Shown piece by piece: positions 35,769 to 48,554 of a DNA stretch of 64,000 nt. The DNA lies in contig NC_037269.1 of assembly GCF_000002425.4 (NCBI RefSeq), positions 10,343,477 through 10,407,476 of the forward strand, given 5' to 3'. The notes under the pieces are model-generated. The model saw nothing but the letters and a program-made list of their open reading frames with translations, searched no databases and had not been told where the DNA came from. Both the position numbers and the translations under genes were made by a program. Positions within the stretch are counted from its first letter, which is position 1, and every line of letters begins with the position of its first letter. Source of the DNA: Physcomitrium patens (lineage: Eukaryota > Streptophyta > Bryopsida > Funariales > Funariaceae).

Positions 35769-38378
35769 TTGCGAAAGATGCAGAGAACAGTAGGTTAGAT
35801 TTTTGTGTACTCAATTTTGGGTTATTTCTTAGGAACTGTCTTGGATCCGTGTAAAATCAACCTTTTTCGCGGAATTCTCCACCAGCTTCAGCGTTTGAGA
35901 TTTAACCAGGGAGAGGGATTGGCTAATACTCGTTCAGAGTGGGTTTGAACGCATTCTCCTCTTTTTTGTATACTACACATGTAGCAGTTTTTACGTCTTG
36001 TGGCCCGCTCATCAGCAGCGGCATCAACTTGTACCATGGCTTCGTTGTTAATGCATAAATAATGACCATCTACTTCACTGGACATCGTTCTTGCTATTTT
36101 GTTTTAACCATAACTGCACACATCCTTTTGTGATTTCTTGCATCACGCTCTGAGACTAGTATTGCACTCTGTGACCTCTTGATTGACTCTTGTAGCCAGA
36201 ACTGCAAAAAAATTGGTTATTATTCAGGTTCTGCCTATGTCCCGTAGTAAGCTTCATTACTGGCTACAGAAACCAACTGTCGGCAGAATGCAGATGATGC
36301 TGAGTTCCTTGGCACATTGCAGTATGACTTTCAAATATATATATTTTTTTCACAAGCACTAAAATTTAGTAACCGCTTATTAGAACAAAACATTCAAACT
36401 AGTTCGCAGATTCTGATTCTAATCTACAATATCCCTTCGTGAACGTAAACTACACCACCTCTACATGCGTGTGCAACATCGCCCTTGTATTCTAATTCTA
36501 TTGGTTCGTTTCCGCCCTGCTTTAACCTCGTTCATTTCCGCTGTTCGCTCAGTAGACAATACTTTAAGGCCGGAAAATTCAAAAAATTAAATAAATTATA
36601 ATCGGAAAAGAGTAAGGGGAGAAAGGGGGTTAAGTTTTCATCATGCTTGCATATACAGTTAGATGTGGAACACCGTGTCTTTCCATTCAAGCTGGCAGGC
36701 CAGTGATAAACTTGTGAGGCCCGGCCATCAAACCACCTCTTCGAATGATGCAGCTGCACTTCGATATCAACAAGCCAGCAAAGCCAGCAAAGCCAGCCAG
36801 CCAGCCTGGAAGGCTCCCCAACAATCACTTCTGCACCGACTATTAGGGTGGTGCGGATAGCCGGGTCAAAGGGCAAGCAAGTCACTTAGCTACCTGCCAA
36901 TGGAACTGACACGAAAGTTGCGCCACTTTACGGGGATTTGCATTAGTCAAGGAGGTGCACGAACGGGGCTACTACCAGAATTCCTTGGAACCCAATACTT
37001 TAAGGTCTAGTATACAGATGCTCTTGGACTAGCTACTGGCATCCGCAACCCACTCAGCTCCTATCGACGGTCGCTGTAGTGCCATGCGAGCTCCAATCCT
37101 TCGCGACAACGAAGGCGTCTGAGTGAGTCACATTCAGTGCGACTCGTCCATCTTAATATGTGCCAACTCCCAAGTTATGGCCGCTTCGCAGTACTGGACT
37201 CTCGACAAGTGGAGAAAAGGGATTAATGGAAAGGAAAACTTAAACCTGGTCTCACATTGGTGAAATTTTTTCGCAAAGGAAATAGACTTGAGGCACAGTT
37301 TTGATGGTAGCACAACCACTTCATTTCCTTGTTGTTTTGATTTTTGAATGGTTAAACCACGACACGGGTTTGAATGACGAAAGTGGACTTGAGAGTGAGT
37401 ACACTACCATTCATCCATCTTCCACTGTAGCTTCAAGCCCTTCAGTGAATAATTTCTACCTTTTCATCGACAAACCAGTTGGTCTGTATCTGGTGGTTGC
37501 TTCGAGGGTGAAAAGGTAAGGCCAACTTTGCCCCCATGCTGCAGCAACACCGAGTGCGTGACTTGAGTGTCATCCAGATGCTCCGATACTTATCACCACA
37601 GCGATGAACACCTGGAGCCAGTCGAAGTGTCCAGATTTTGCATGCCAGTTTCGTATAATCCACGGTAGAATCAACTGGAATTTTGAAATCTCTTGCTTCT
37701 CAAGTATCCCATTTAAGAGACCTAGGGCCTGCGAGGTGGCGATTGGAGGGGGATTTTTCATGGCCACTTCGCAAGGCTACATCTCCTTTTGCAATAACGA
37801 ACATGAGACACAGCTGGGAGGGCACGATGGGGAAATTTTCACAAAAAAGATCCGATTGTTGGGATCATCCTCCTTTCCCTAATCCACGTGGCTGGGGCGC
37901 ATTCGCATCAAAGCTGGTCCACCTAGGCTTGCCAGCCCGCATCCGATCATGCAATGCAAAATTCCAAACTTCAATGTAGTTACAAAGAGACACGCAGACA
38001 TAATCTTCGGCTTGACCTTGCCAATGCGGTGGGTACCCTGGAGTCTTTCAGAACATCACTCAAGCTTTTGCGGAGGCTCTAGACTTTGTCTTCGCTATGC
38101 TCCGATCTCCAGAAATCGACAGTGATCTTTTAACAAACATGCGCACACTAAGGAATCAGATCGCCAAAATCGAAAACTGCCTGTATCAGTTAATCCTTGA
38201 CTGAGAAAAATTAAACACCCGACAGATAAAAAAATTGGACAACTAGGTACCAGACTAAGAGTGTGGGGTGGGGGGAGCTTCAGAGGCTCGAAGGCGTTCA
38301 CTGCAACGTCGGAGGATAGCCAAGGATTATGAGCTTTGGATCATGCTGAGGACGCAATAACTGAGGGAGCCTGGGGGA
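35769..38378. other. 3' flank of gene B and unassigned DNA
   Basis: The first few hundred bases should hold the 3' untranslated region of copy B. The remainder has moderate GC and only short frames without domain support. A small AGCCAGCA repeat occurs at about 36,773-36,805. Confidence 0.5.
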
Positions 38379-38386
38379 TATAAAAG
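38379..38386 (+). promoter_or_regulatory. Candidate TATA box (TATAAAAG)
   Basis: A consensus plant TATA box in a purine-rich setting. About 200 bases downstream begins a CT-rich tract (38,585-38,690) typical of plant 5' leaders. The unit it might serve is the next entry. Confidence 0.35.
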
Positions 38387-38409
38387 AAAAAGGATCCTAG
38401 GGGGGCGGA

Positions 38410-39240
38410 AAGTCAGATGAGGAAGCAGGGGGGCTCATGAAGGAGGAGTGGGTGAAGGGAAGCCCTCTCCTTTACAAGCTCTCATTTCGAATCACTGCAC
38501 GTCAGATATCAGTAACTATTAAATTCGAGACTCGCTTCCATTAATCCACGCCACTTGTACATCCAGCACCCTGCCTAGTTCTGTGCTTATTGTCCCTCCG
38601 CTCTCTTTACTTTACTTTCTCTCTGTTTTTTCTTTTCTCTCTCTCTCTCTCACCCCTTGTCTGCTTTTTCTCATCCCCTCCCCTCACAGCCTCTGGCAAG
38701 GCCGTTGGACCACCCCCTCAGCCCCTCTTTATGGTGCTCTTTACGTCAACATGCCCGTGTCCTTCTCCTTGCAGCAGCAGCAGCTCTCTCGACCTTCATC
38801 TGTCCAGACCCTGGAGCCGCACATCCACGGATGCCATGCGATATGGGCAACGCAAACCAACTGATCAGGTCTCTTCATGGTCTTGCCCTGCCCTACCCTG
38901 GCCTTTTGCCATCAATTCAGGGCTGTGGTGGTATTGTTGTTGCTGCTGCTGTTGTTGTTGTTGTCATCTAGGGTTCTGCATGCAGGAGACAGTCAAAGCA
39001 GCATTCAGAAGGTGAAACACTCTCTCTCAGTAGCTTCCCTGGATTCACCTCATCCTGGCTGCTGTGAGATTCTGTTGCCTTTCTTACACTTGCCACCAGA
39101 TTTTATTCTGTTTTTTGTTGGACAGAATCCACACTTTTTGCGTGGAAAAAGTCTGCAATGCATTGCTTCTTCCAATCTTGTTCATAGATATTTTTGGTTG
39201 CAGTTTAAATACTTAAATGTTTGATTCATTTGTGTTTTTA
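38410..39240 (+). other. Possible transcribed unit of unknown product
   Basis: Downstream of a TATA consensus lies a CT-rich leader-like tract, a CAG/GCA run, and a TTG/TGC run (about 38,935-38,965) before composition drops. The longest ATG-started frame (38731-39015, 94 codons) reads through that microsatellite as polycysteine and has no domain, so a protein is doubtful. A non-coding RNA, or the first exon of a gene whose rest I cannot see, are both possible. Confidence 0.25.
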
Positions 39241-41283
39241 TTTCAGTGGACAAGACTGCATTGCTATCTTTTTTCATGCATTTTTACTGCATTCGAAGTT
39301 CATATAACTTGATGAAAATTAACATAATTTTTGTATTAAATGCGTATTATGTTTTTTTAATGTTTTTTATGATTTTTAAATTATTTTTATTGTTAAAAAA
39401 AGTGTACTGGCATGCTGGTACTACAACTGCAATTTTATTGTGCTGGTGGGAGCCAGTAGGTGAACTATTAACAATAATAATAATATATATATATTTTTTG
39501 AAGAACAAACATTTAAGTCATAAAAATTTAACATAGCCGAAGGAAAATATTGATGGACGTCACCCACGACACAAGTTTCAATCTTCAGAATTCTTTAACA
39601 AAAAAAAATATCAAAATCAAAATCAAAACCCTTCTTGTAGCACGAGGTGATTTTTTAAGAAGAATAAAACGGACATTGTATTAATATTCCTTTGCTAATA
39701 AAATATAGAATATGCTATTAATGTTAGAAAACCAAAAAATATTCATGAAACTGTATGTTTATCCATTTTATCTCAGTGTCACCAAATTCTTTTTTTCTCC
39801 TTTAACATTCAAGGATTGTACATTATTAATAGGATTTCACCTTTTACCATATATATATATATATATATATTTATATTTGTATAGTTTCTCTTATTTTTAT
39901 TGTAGCCCCCTTACTTGGTTGATTAGTTTGTGTATATATTCTACTCCTAACATATACCCATGTGTATAAATATTCAAGTTTTTTCTAAAGGTGAGATGCA
40001 GGTGGTGTGGAGACCACAGAAAATCAAAGTTGAGTTTATTATTACTCCTACTATTGCTATATATTTTTTTATTTTTTTATTTTCAAATGAGTTAAAGTCG
40101 AGCTTTCTGCTTTTGTTTTGGCCCATGACCTTCTCCCTGTCTTCTCCTGTTTTCTATTTTCAATTCTCAAATTATTTCATGTGTGGGCTCAAGCTGGAGT
40201 CATGAGACTTGAGCATCCTAATTTGGTGGAAGGTGCCTTATTGTTTACCCTTTGTAGACAAAGCAGAATGATTATCCAATTCAGAATAAATAGGACACTA
40301 ATCAAGGGCAGATCAGCCAATTTAATCCCCAAATCCAGTCCTCCTCATAAAGCTGCATCACAAGACAAACACCACTCAGATCTATTGAGCTATCCTGTGA
40401 ACTTTATCTTTTAAGTTCACTCCGTATTATCCAGCTTCGACACCAACAAAAACATTTTTGAAATATAAAAAACTTTAATCCTACTAAATAAATAAATAAA
40501 AAAACAACCATAAGTATGTCAGAGAATGCCTGTAGAAATGTTCTTTAAATTCCACTCTACTCTTGCATCCTTTGTTTTAGAATTTCTAAAAAACTAACAA
40601 AAAAATCAGAAAAAAAACAGAGAGAGAGAAAGGGGAAGCCATGGGTGATGTGAGTATACATCTTTTCAGTAACCAACAAGGAAAGGGAATTGTACTCCCT
40701 CAAAACCATATATGATATATCTACAAACAACAAGGAAGAAAACTGTATTTGATTATAAACTACTAACACTGTCATGCACACAGTGATAACTCCCTCTTTT
40801 GTTGTTTTTCACCCCCCCCCCTCCAGGTTTCAATGTTGTATCTAAACCTAGTCTTTTTCAACGTCTTTCATGTGGGTAGTTGGCTGGAGAACTTGAATAC
40901 TGCTTCCAACCAGGGGATTGATTAACTGGCAGCCGCGGGATGTGAAATATAGAAAAAGAAAAGCCAAAGCATGGCCAACAAAGAGTAAATGCCATTAAAA
41001 TCAAATACACAATAGCAAGTGTGCCCCCCCCCCAAGTTGTTCCATTTAACAGATTGGTTATATATATATAAGATGGTTCTTTAATTCCAGCTTCATGAAC
41101 TGTCAATAGAGTGACCTCTTCTGTAGGTGGGGGGTTTAATGTTTAATCAATCTCCAATCATTGTGGTTAAGGCGTTAAGAGCACTAGATAATGGTAAACA
41201 AATTTAGGATAATAAAGTGGGAGTGTGTGTGAGAGAGAGTGAAATACATGACGAGCAGCATTATGAGGGCCACAAGGCATTTA
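39241..41283. other. AT-rich intergenic stretch
   Basis: Short frames only; TA runs near 39,850 and 41,060; C-runs near 40,812 and 41,023. Nothing recognised on either strand. Confidence 0.6.
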
Positions 41284-41577
41284 TCATCTCCCAAATGGTT
41301 CCCAGTGCCCCACAAACTTTGAGGTGAATTCATTAATCCTTTCATAAAATCCTGCCCGATCAAACCCCCCCGCTACCAAAGCGTGAAAGTCTCCACCTAT
41401 GACCCCATAAAACCCACCAAAGGTATTAGTTTTAGGGCTTCGCTTGGGCAGCGATGGGAGAGAGCTGGCGGTAGTGGCATTTGCGACCGGCGTCATGAGA
41501 ATAATGGCTGCCAATGAATTCGGGTTGAGGAAGAAAGGCGGAGGCAAAAGGCTCTTAAACCCCTGCTTCATTGCCAT
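41284..41577 (-). CDS. Hypothetical 97-aa protein
   Basis: A single ATG-to-stop frame of 97 codons in a local GC-richer patch. The first about 50 residues are rich in Ser, Thr, Pro, Ala and Lys with hydrophobic stretches and almost no acidic residues, reminiscent of an organelle transit peptide. The rest is Gly/Phe-rich and more conserved-looking (FGGFYGVIGGDFHALVAGGF, then DRAGFYERINEF, ending GHWEPFGR). The frame is open for about 26 codons upstream of the ATG, so it may be the last exon of a longer gene. I do not recognise the family. Codon use looks more coding-like than the surrounding frames, but a chance frame is not excluded. Confidence 0.35.
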   Translation of the reverse strand: MAMKQGFKSLLPPPFFLNPNSLAAIILMTPVANATTASSLPSLPKRSPKTNTFGGFYGVIGGDFHALVAGGFDRAGFYERINEFTSKFVGHWEPFGR

Positions 41578-43080
41578 GCAGGGCCTGGATTTATGAAGGC
41601 CGGTGTCGATTCCTGCAGGTATTAAACGCTGTTGTTGTGTCCGGTTGATGGCAGTGGAATCTAGATCGAAACTCTACAGTTAATGCTCAGGCTCTGAATC
41701 ATTACTCCATAATCCGAGAACAGGGAGGCAAGAGAGAGCGAGGGGGTAGAAGACAACCGCTGGGCTGTGAAAGCTACCGTTAGAAAGGTAATATTATGTT
41801 TCACCTGCCAGACAGCGAAAGTTTCTTCCGATCGTGTGTGTGTGTGTGTGCGTGTTTTTTTCTCGCATTTGTTGTTCAACTGGGTGCTCTTTCATGAGAC
41901 AGGAGGGCATCTGAATGGGAAAAAAACACTCTTTGGAAAACCTCCGCGATTGCATGAGGTTTCGCAGGATTTTCTCTGCTTTTGAAGCCTTAGGTTGGTT
42001 TCGTGTTAGGGTTGTAGGTGGGGTTTGAAGCTCATCATTGGCGATATCGACTACGAGTAACTTGATAACTCCGCATATCCTTTTGCATACTTTATGGCGA
42101 CCTTCATGCTCTTAATTGTTTCCGTTTGATTTGCGCAACGTGTGGTGCATTGACGGGTTGACCTGTACGGCATTAGGTGGCTACAAAAGCTATATACCCC
42201 ATTTTGTCACATGTTTAATCCTGAGATCTGTCATTTGTCATTTGTCTTGGCATCCGTGTCAGTCTCTAAAGCGAGGAGATTGAAAAAAGGCGACGACTGC
42301 TGGGTTTGCGAAAATTAAAATGTTTGGGTTGAGTGATGGACACAAGCCTTTCTTTTCCCCAACCCTAATTTTGCCCTTCAGCCGCAAAGGTTTATGAGAC
42401 GACCGCTTCAACTGCCGGCAATCCACGAAAGGTGCCATCAGGACATGAAGTTCTCGTCGCCACTTCAGACAAAAACCAACCAGCAACAAGACCAACTGAA
42501 CAAATCCCACTTGCTAATTCCTTCCATGAATCACGATACCTGGACCCATGAACAAGAAGCACCCGAGCACTTACAGTTAGTCCGTATCAATTTCAACCCG
42601 TTGCAAACACGATGGGCACCTCACCATCACCCTACACAGAATGCACTACCTCCACAGGAATTCACCACATTGCATCAACTCTTTCTCTTCTGCGTTCCAG
42701 TTCACGCCCCAGATCTTGACTGCCATTGCAACAAAGTGCAGAGACATGAATCTATCATCAGCAACCGGGACAATGTAGCTCAGGCATAACCAGCAATTCA
42801 TAGCACCTTTAGCTTGGGTTACCGCCCTTCCCTCGCCACTAAATTATTCCAGTAAGCAGTCCTGCCCTAATCTAATGCTCCACTTGCAACCCCACTTTTG
42901 TGCTCACAGGGATGGGCACATGTGCAGCTCTTGTGAGCCAGGGACGTTCAACTGCCCAGTGGGTGCAATTCAAGCTCTGAAGCTTGGGCAACATCTCCCC
43001 TCCAAAACTGCGTCAGAGAGACCTGGTTCTAATTCTTGAAGACTCCACCAACTACTTCTGTGTTCTCCATCAATTCATCA
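41578..43080. other. Moderately GC-rich intergenic DNA
   Basis: Contains a GT run near 41,837-41,850 and a plus-strand frame at 42394-42789 (131 codons, His/Gln/Pro-rich) without domain support. It may be a promoter or leader region for the minus-strand frame at 41.3 kb, or plain intergenic DNA. Confidence 0.45.
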
Positions 43081-44333
43081 ATAGGAGATTTCAAACATTG
43101 CTTTTTTGGGTGATATTTCACATGTGATGCAAACTCAAAGTATCCATGATATTTTGAAATACCACATCATACTTCACCAAATCACCCACCTAGTAAGGTG
43201 GATAATTTTGAAATAGAAATATCAAAAGAGGGGCAGGTCAAATATCAAAAGTTGCATTACTTGCCTCAGCTCTCTTCCCTCTTTGATTCAATATTAGGAG
43301 GTAATAAAGTTTGAATCATGGATAAGATTAGAGGTAATGAAGTTTGAATGGTGATATTTTGGATTTGATATTTTAAGTGATCTTAGAAATACCACATGCT
43401 AAATCTCAATTATTTGGTTTTGCAAAAGTATCATGTTTGTAATCCCCTAATGTGATTGTAATACAATTTAATCCATATGTTATGATACTTTTGAAAGACA
43501 CCATATGGACATATGAAGTTGTCACCTTGAAATGAACTTATTGGGCAATGTACAATGTCATAATTGTTTGTTTGTTATTAAAAACAAAGGAGTTGAACCT
43601 CTTTGATGATTAGTAAGAATTTTAATACATTAGAAGAGCATTTTATGAATACAATTAATCGATTGGATGTAGTTCCAAATTACATTCTTTCTTGTATTTA
43701 GAATTTTAAGTTTGCTTTTTATAATTGAAGTTTTTTCAATTTTTTTTAAGTAACATAATTCATGTTGAGTTTTTTTAAAAATAAAGATAAGATCTTTTTT
43801 TTAACAAGTCTTTGTATAATCTATCAATCCATGCTTGATTAATCTATCTGTTTCTATTGTTTGTTTATATCTCTCAATTAATAATTGGATTGTTTCATTA
43901 TTTCCATGATATCCAAAAAATTAAATATTGATTATAATATAGTTTGCATAGTTTGTCTAATAAGATAGTAGAAATTGTCTTATATTTCTATATCTATTTT
44001 GCAATTAGGCCAAACCAAAATGTACTTAGATTTTTGTGGATTTTACATTTTATTCTAAAAAAAATAATCAAAAATTGTGTTTGTAGTGAAAATAAAATTT
44101 GTTAAAAAAATCAAAAAAATTTAAAAGACATACTTTTTTGTAATACAAAGGCCTTGCTATTCTAGTACTCTATATTATTATATTATAATAAGTATGTAGA
44201 TACTACTTGATTCAAGTTCAATAATCTTTATAAAATGTTCAATTGATTTAATTATAAATTATTATTTAACATAAAACTTTATTTTTAGATATAAAAATAT
44301 TCTAATATAAAATCTTAAATAAAGTAATTACTA

Positions 44334-44366
<33 letters not shown>

Positions 44367-46819
44367 CTTTTTATTGATATAATTTCGGTATTCTTATCTA
44401 ATTTAACTTAGATTTAGATTTGGATATTTTATGATAATAGACTCTAATATATTATCTTATATCTCAACAATTAGTTGTAAAACAATAAATTGCAAGATTG
44501 ATAGAAGTTCTAATTATTTAATACCAATCTTCTTTTGAAGATTATTGAAGGTAAAATACACACTTTAGCATATGTCAATAAACTTGCTTAAATAAATTAT
44601 AAGGTTGTTAATGGTTTATCATAGTTTATAAAAATAAAATAGAAGTTGTATTTATAATTTTTTTTGTACGTTATTATAAAGGTAACTTTTTTAAATTATA
44701 GGTCTATTACATTAGTTTTCTTGTGTAAATGAGAAGAAACTATACTTTTTTTATATTAGTGATTAATATGGATGATATATAAGATGAAGTTTGATTAGAG
44801 CATCTACTACAAGGATCAACCTTTGATTGGATTAAAGATATAATATTATTAGAATCATCTATGTAAATATTTAATTTAAAAATAATACAAGGTCTAGTAT
44901 AAGACATATTATTTTGTTGTTCCAACAAAAGTTACACTATACAATAAGAGATTGTGTCAATTTATAGAATAACCTTTAATATATAAGAGAATGAAATTAG
45001 AAGCATGCACTTGATTAATTTATTAGCAAATTAGTCCTCTCTTGCAATACATGTTAAATAGATATTGTGCGATATTTTAATGTTTGTATCATAACTTAAA
45101 GGTCTTGCTTAGTAGCCATTACATGTATTATCCATTTTTTTTAATTATCTTATTTATTTAGAGCTCATATTATATGGAAAATCAAATAAAAAATATATTA
45201 AAAAATAAAATATGTAGTATTATTATAAAATTGTGAACTTTTCTATACTTATTTATTTATAAATCTTTAGCTTTCAAATTCATTGAATGTTTTTTTTTAA
45301 CATTTTTTTAAACAATTTCTTGGTTTTAAATTTTAAATTTCTTTAGATCAACTTTGATTTGATAATTTTTTATTATATTTTTTCTTTAAAAAATATTTTT
45401 TCAATTTTATTTTATTTTATTATATATACATATATTGATAATAAAATTAAGAAATATCAATGATAATACTAATTTCTTTTAGAATCTATAGCATTATAAA
45501 ATTAATTATCTAAGTTTAGAAAGTTATTAATATTCTTTTCTAATAGGTATATAAAGTTTTTTTGATATTATGTTATTAAATATTTTAATTTTTTTTAAAA
45601 AAATTCTATATATTATTCAATTAGGTTTATTAACTTAAATTTAAAATTTATTTAAAATAAAGTGTCAAATTCTAGAGACAATTAATAGATGGTTATTTAT
45701 TTGAATGATAGTTTTTAATATCTTATAACAAATCTAACATAAATTATTAAAATTATCAAAAAAATAAACTAGTTTATTTTATATTAAATATATATTATAT
45801 ATATATATTATATATGTATATATATTTCATACATATATTTATTAATAAATAATAAATATTTATATAATCCACTACTTTAAATTAATAAATATAATAAATA
45901 TTTATTACAAATATGTTAATATCTTAATTTATTCACAAACATTGGTGCAATTTAGTATATAAGTCTTTTTATTATGTAAAGAGTAATAAAATTAAAAAAA
46001 TATAGATTATAATTTTTTCAATACATTTTTTTTTAATCTATTTATTTTATAATCACTTGAACTTTAGATTTTTTATGATTTAAGTTTTATCTCATTTATA
46101 AAAACAAATCTTAATGAAATCTGACTTCTATTATATAATTATTATATGATTTTTATACCAATTTAACAAAGGATTTTTTTGTGACATTACATATTTTAAA
46201 TAAAATTTAATATTTATCTAAAACAAATACAACTACGTATAGCTATATAAAAAATCCACATTAAGAAAGACAATAGTATAGAGCTATATAATAATAAGCT
46301 CTCTACTTGAGCTTTTTTTATGTATTAATAGGATTGGTCTTGCATCATAAATGAAATCACCAAAAAATATTTAAGAACAAGGCTTCATCTCCTCTACTTC
46401 AATAACTTATTCTACATATAAGACTTAAAAAGATTAGAAGGAAAAATAAATAACTCAAGTTTTTTTCTCAAATGAACTTTAAAATATTTTTTAATACCTT
46501 TTTAAAGTTGGATATTAATAATTAACTCCTATTTAATCTATATCAATATTAAGGACTTTATTATTAATAAAACCATCCTATTCTAAGCTAAAAGAAGATA
46601 TTTAATTACTACATTATAAAATAGTGCAATATGACAAAGTTTCTTATTTTTAAAAAATTTTATTTACATGTTTGAAGAATTAAATTGATATTTTTGATTT
46701 TAGAAGTTTATAATATCTATATTTTTAAATAAGTTATCTTCTTCTTATTTAAAAATTAGTAATTTTTAATCTAATTTTACTTCGTATTTTATTACTTTAT
46801 TCTTAAATAGCCATCTAAA
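43081..46819. other. AT-rich decayed DNA left of the second chromovirus
   Basis: Composition drops sharply after about 43.1 kb. The stretch 43,080-43,560 is less AT-rich and holds a degenerate tandem duplication of about 34 bases (43,285-43,355) and recurring AAATACCACAT motifs; it could be a decayed non-autonomous element, but no terminal repeats were found. Further right are a 30-base T run, TA runs near 45,790-45,820, and no recognisable coding blocks. Confidence 0.5.
44337..44366. repeat. Poly-T(30)
   Basis: An uninterrupted run of 30 T. By analogy with 14745 it could mark the 3' end of a minus-strand LINE or SINE, but the bases to its right do not resemble the LINE at 14.8 kb and hold no visible reverse transcriptase blocks. 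Confidence 0.85.
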
Positions 46820-47346
46820 TGTCAAGGACATGAACCTCAAAGAATTAAAATGTCAATACATTCTTGTGTCACTCAAAAAGACTAGAAAATCACTCAAAGA
46901 TGATATAGTATTAAACTAGAATAGCTATTGTTATAGAAAAGATGACTAAAAAGTCTTAAAATAAGATTAAGAATTAGAAAGGTATTGACAAGAGTGGAGA
47001 AGGCTTCACTCTTGCATCCATATATATTCTTAACTAGGAGCTATGTAGCAATGACTTATAGGACCTCCAAAACGTATTGACTTTGCAATACGTAGCTTAA
47101 CTTGCAAGGCAAGTTTTTTATATGTGCACCACATAGTTAGCTTGTTTTGCAATCTACTAACACGTGGTTAACTTGTTGACTAAGTTTCAAACCTATCAAT
47201 CAACTAAAAAGACATGTAAAATCAAAAAAACATCTATGAAGCTTTTAGAAAGCTTTTCTAGAAAATATTATGAAATAAATCAATTTTTATTTACTTCTAT
47301 TTAATCATATAGATAAATATTAGAGTAAATATGTATTTTCATAATA
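46820..47346 (-). repeat. 3' LTR of the older chromovirus
   Basis: 527 bp, aligned end to end with 52487-52963. Flanked on the element side by the complement of the purine tract AGAAGAAAGGATAA and on the outer side by CTAAA. Confidence 0.85.
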
Positions 47347-48522
47347 TTATCCTTTCTTCTAGGAACAAGTTTCATAAAGAGCGGCCATCATATGTTGAAA
47401 AAATCTAAGATGCAATAAATTGTGTTTGCCACATACTTTAATCTTTGTTTTTTTTTAAGATGGTTGATAGGTCTACTTATGAATTGATAGTATTCTATAT
47501 CAAGGTAAGAAGTCCACCCTGTTATTTGATAGTTGTTGAGGCTTTTGTAACTCCCTTCAAATAAACATTTGGAACATTGTCAAGAATTATTCCTACCTCT
47601 AATGAAATCACCAAACATGAAGAGTTTTTTCTAAGGTTGTGATACCAAAAACATTGTATCTCACCATCTATTAGACAAAGAACATGTTGTTCTTGAGGAT
47701 TTTCATCTTGATTAAGTCATCTTAAAGATTATAACACTCGCAATGTCTTGTTTCATAATTGAATAAATGATAGTTCTTAAATTGAATTTATTAATTTTTG
47801 GTTTTTCATCTTCTTAGTACCACAAATATACAAAAGTTACAAACAAGAGTAGAAGGTAGAAGGCTATCTTCTTTGTATCTTCCATCTTTTATAAGAAAAA
47901 TTTGCTACTCTTCATCTTGATTTTGATGGACATTATCAATGAAAAGCCTCAACTTTCTTTATTATATTTGTAAGTTTCTTTGTTAGCTCTCATGTGCATT
48001 TACTAATATCATATCCATGCTAATGAATAAGATATTTTAATCTATTTTAGCATTGCCTTGAATCTAAGACTTCTTCCACCTTGAACTATTGATTATTATC
48101 CACTTTTATAGGAAGAAATGGTATTTGTCTTTTTTCCAAGATATTTATTGTCTTATATGGCTCCTAAAAAAATACATGAAATATGAGATGAATCTTTATA
48201 GACTTTGATAGATTTAATTAATAAATAATATAATTAAATTATTTATTAATAGGAAAAGATCCAAGCCTATAACATTCCAATTTGTTACAAGGATATATAG
48301 TCTTAATATTGCAATGAAGTAGCTATACCTTATCAGCTATGCTAAATTATGGTTGTTCCTTGTAATAGGCATTTGCATTAACTTTTTTTTGTTCTTGAGC
48401 TTTCTTTAACTACACCTTTATTGTTGCATGCAATTTTGACAAATGATTCATCAAATCTTCTATCATAGGATTATTAACTTTTAAAAAGTCAAAAATATTA
48501 AGTCATAGATGATAATCATAAT

Positions 48523-48554
<32 letters not shown>

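Noticed and set aside
38590-39015. 141-codon frame with a polycysteine tract
   Set aside because: The Cys run is a TGT/TGC microsatellite; the frame has no domain and opens upstream of the first ATG.
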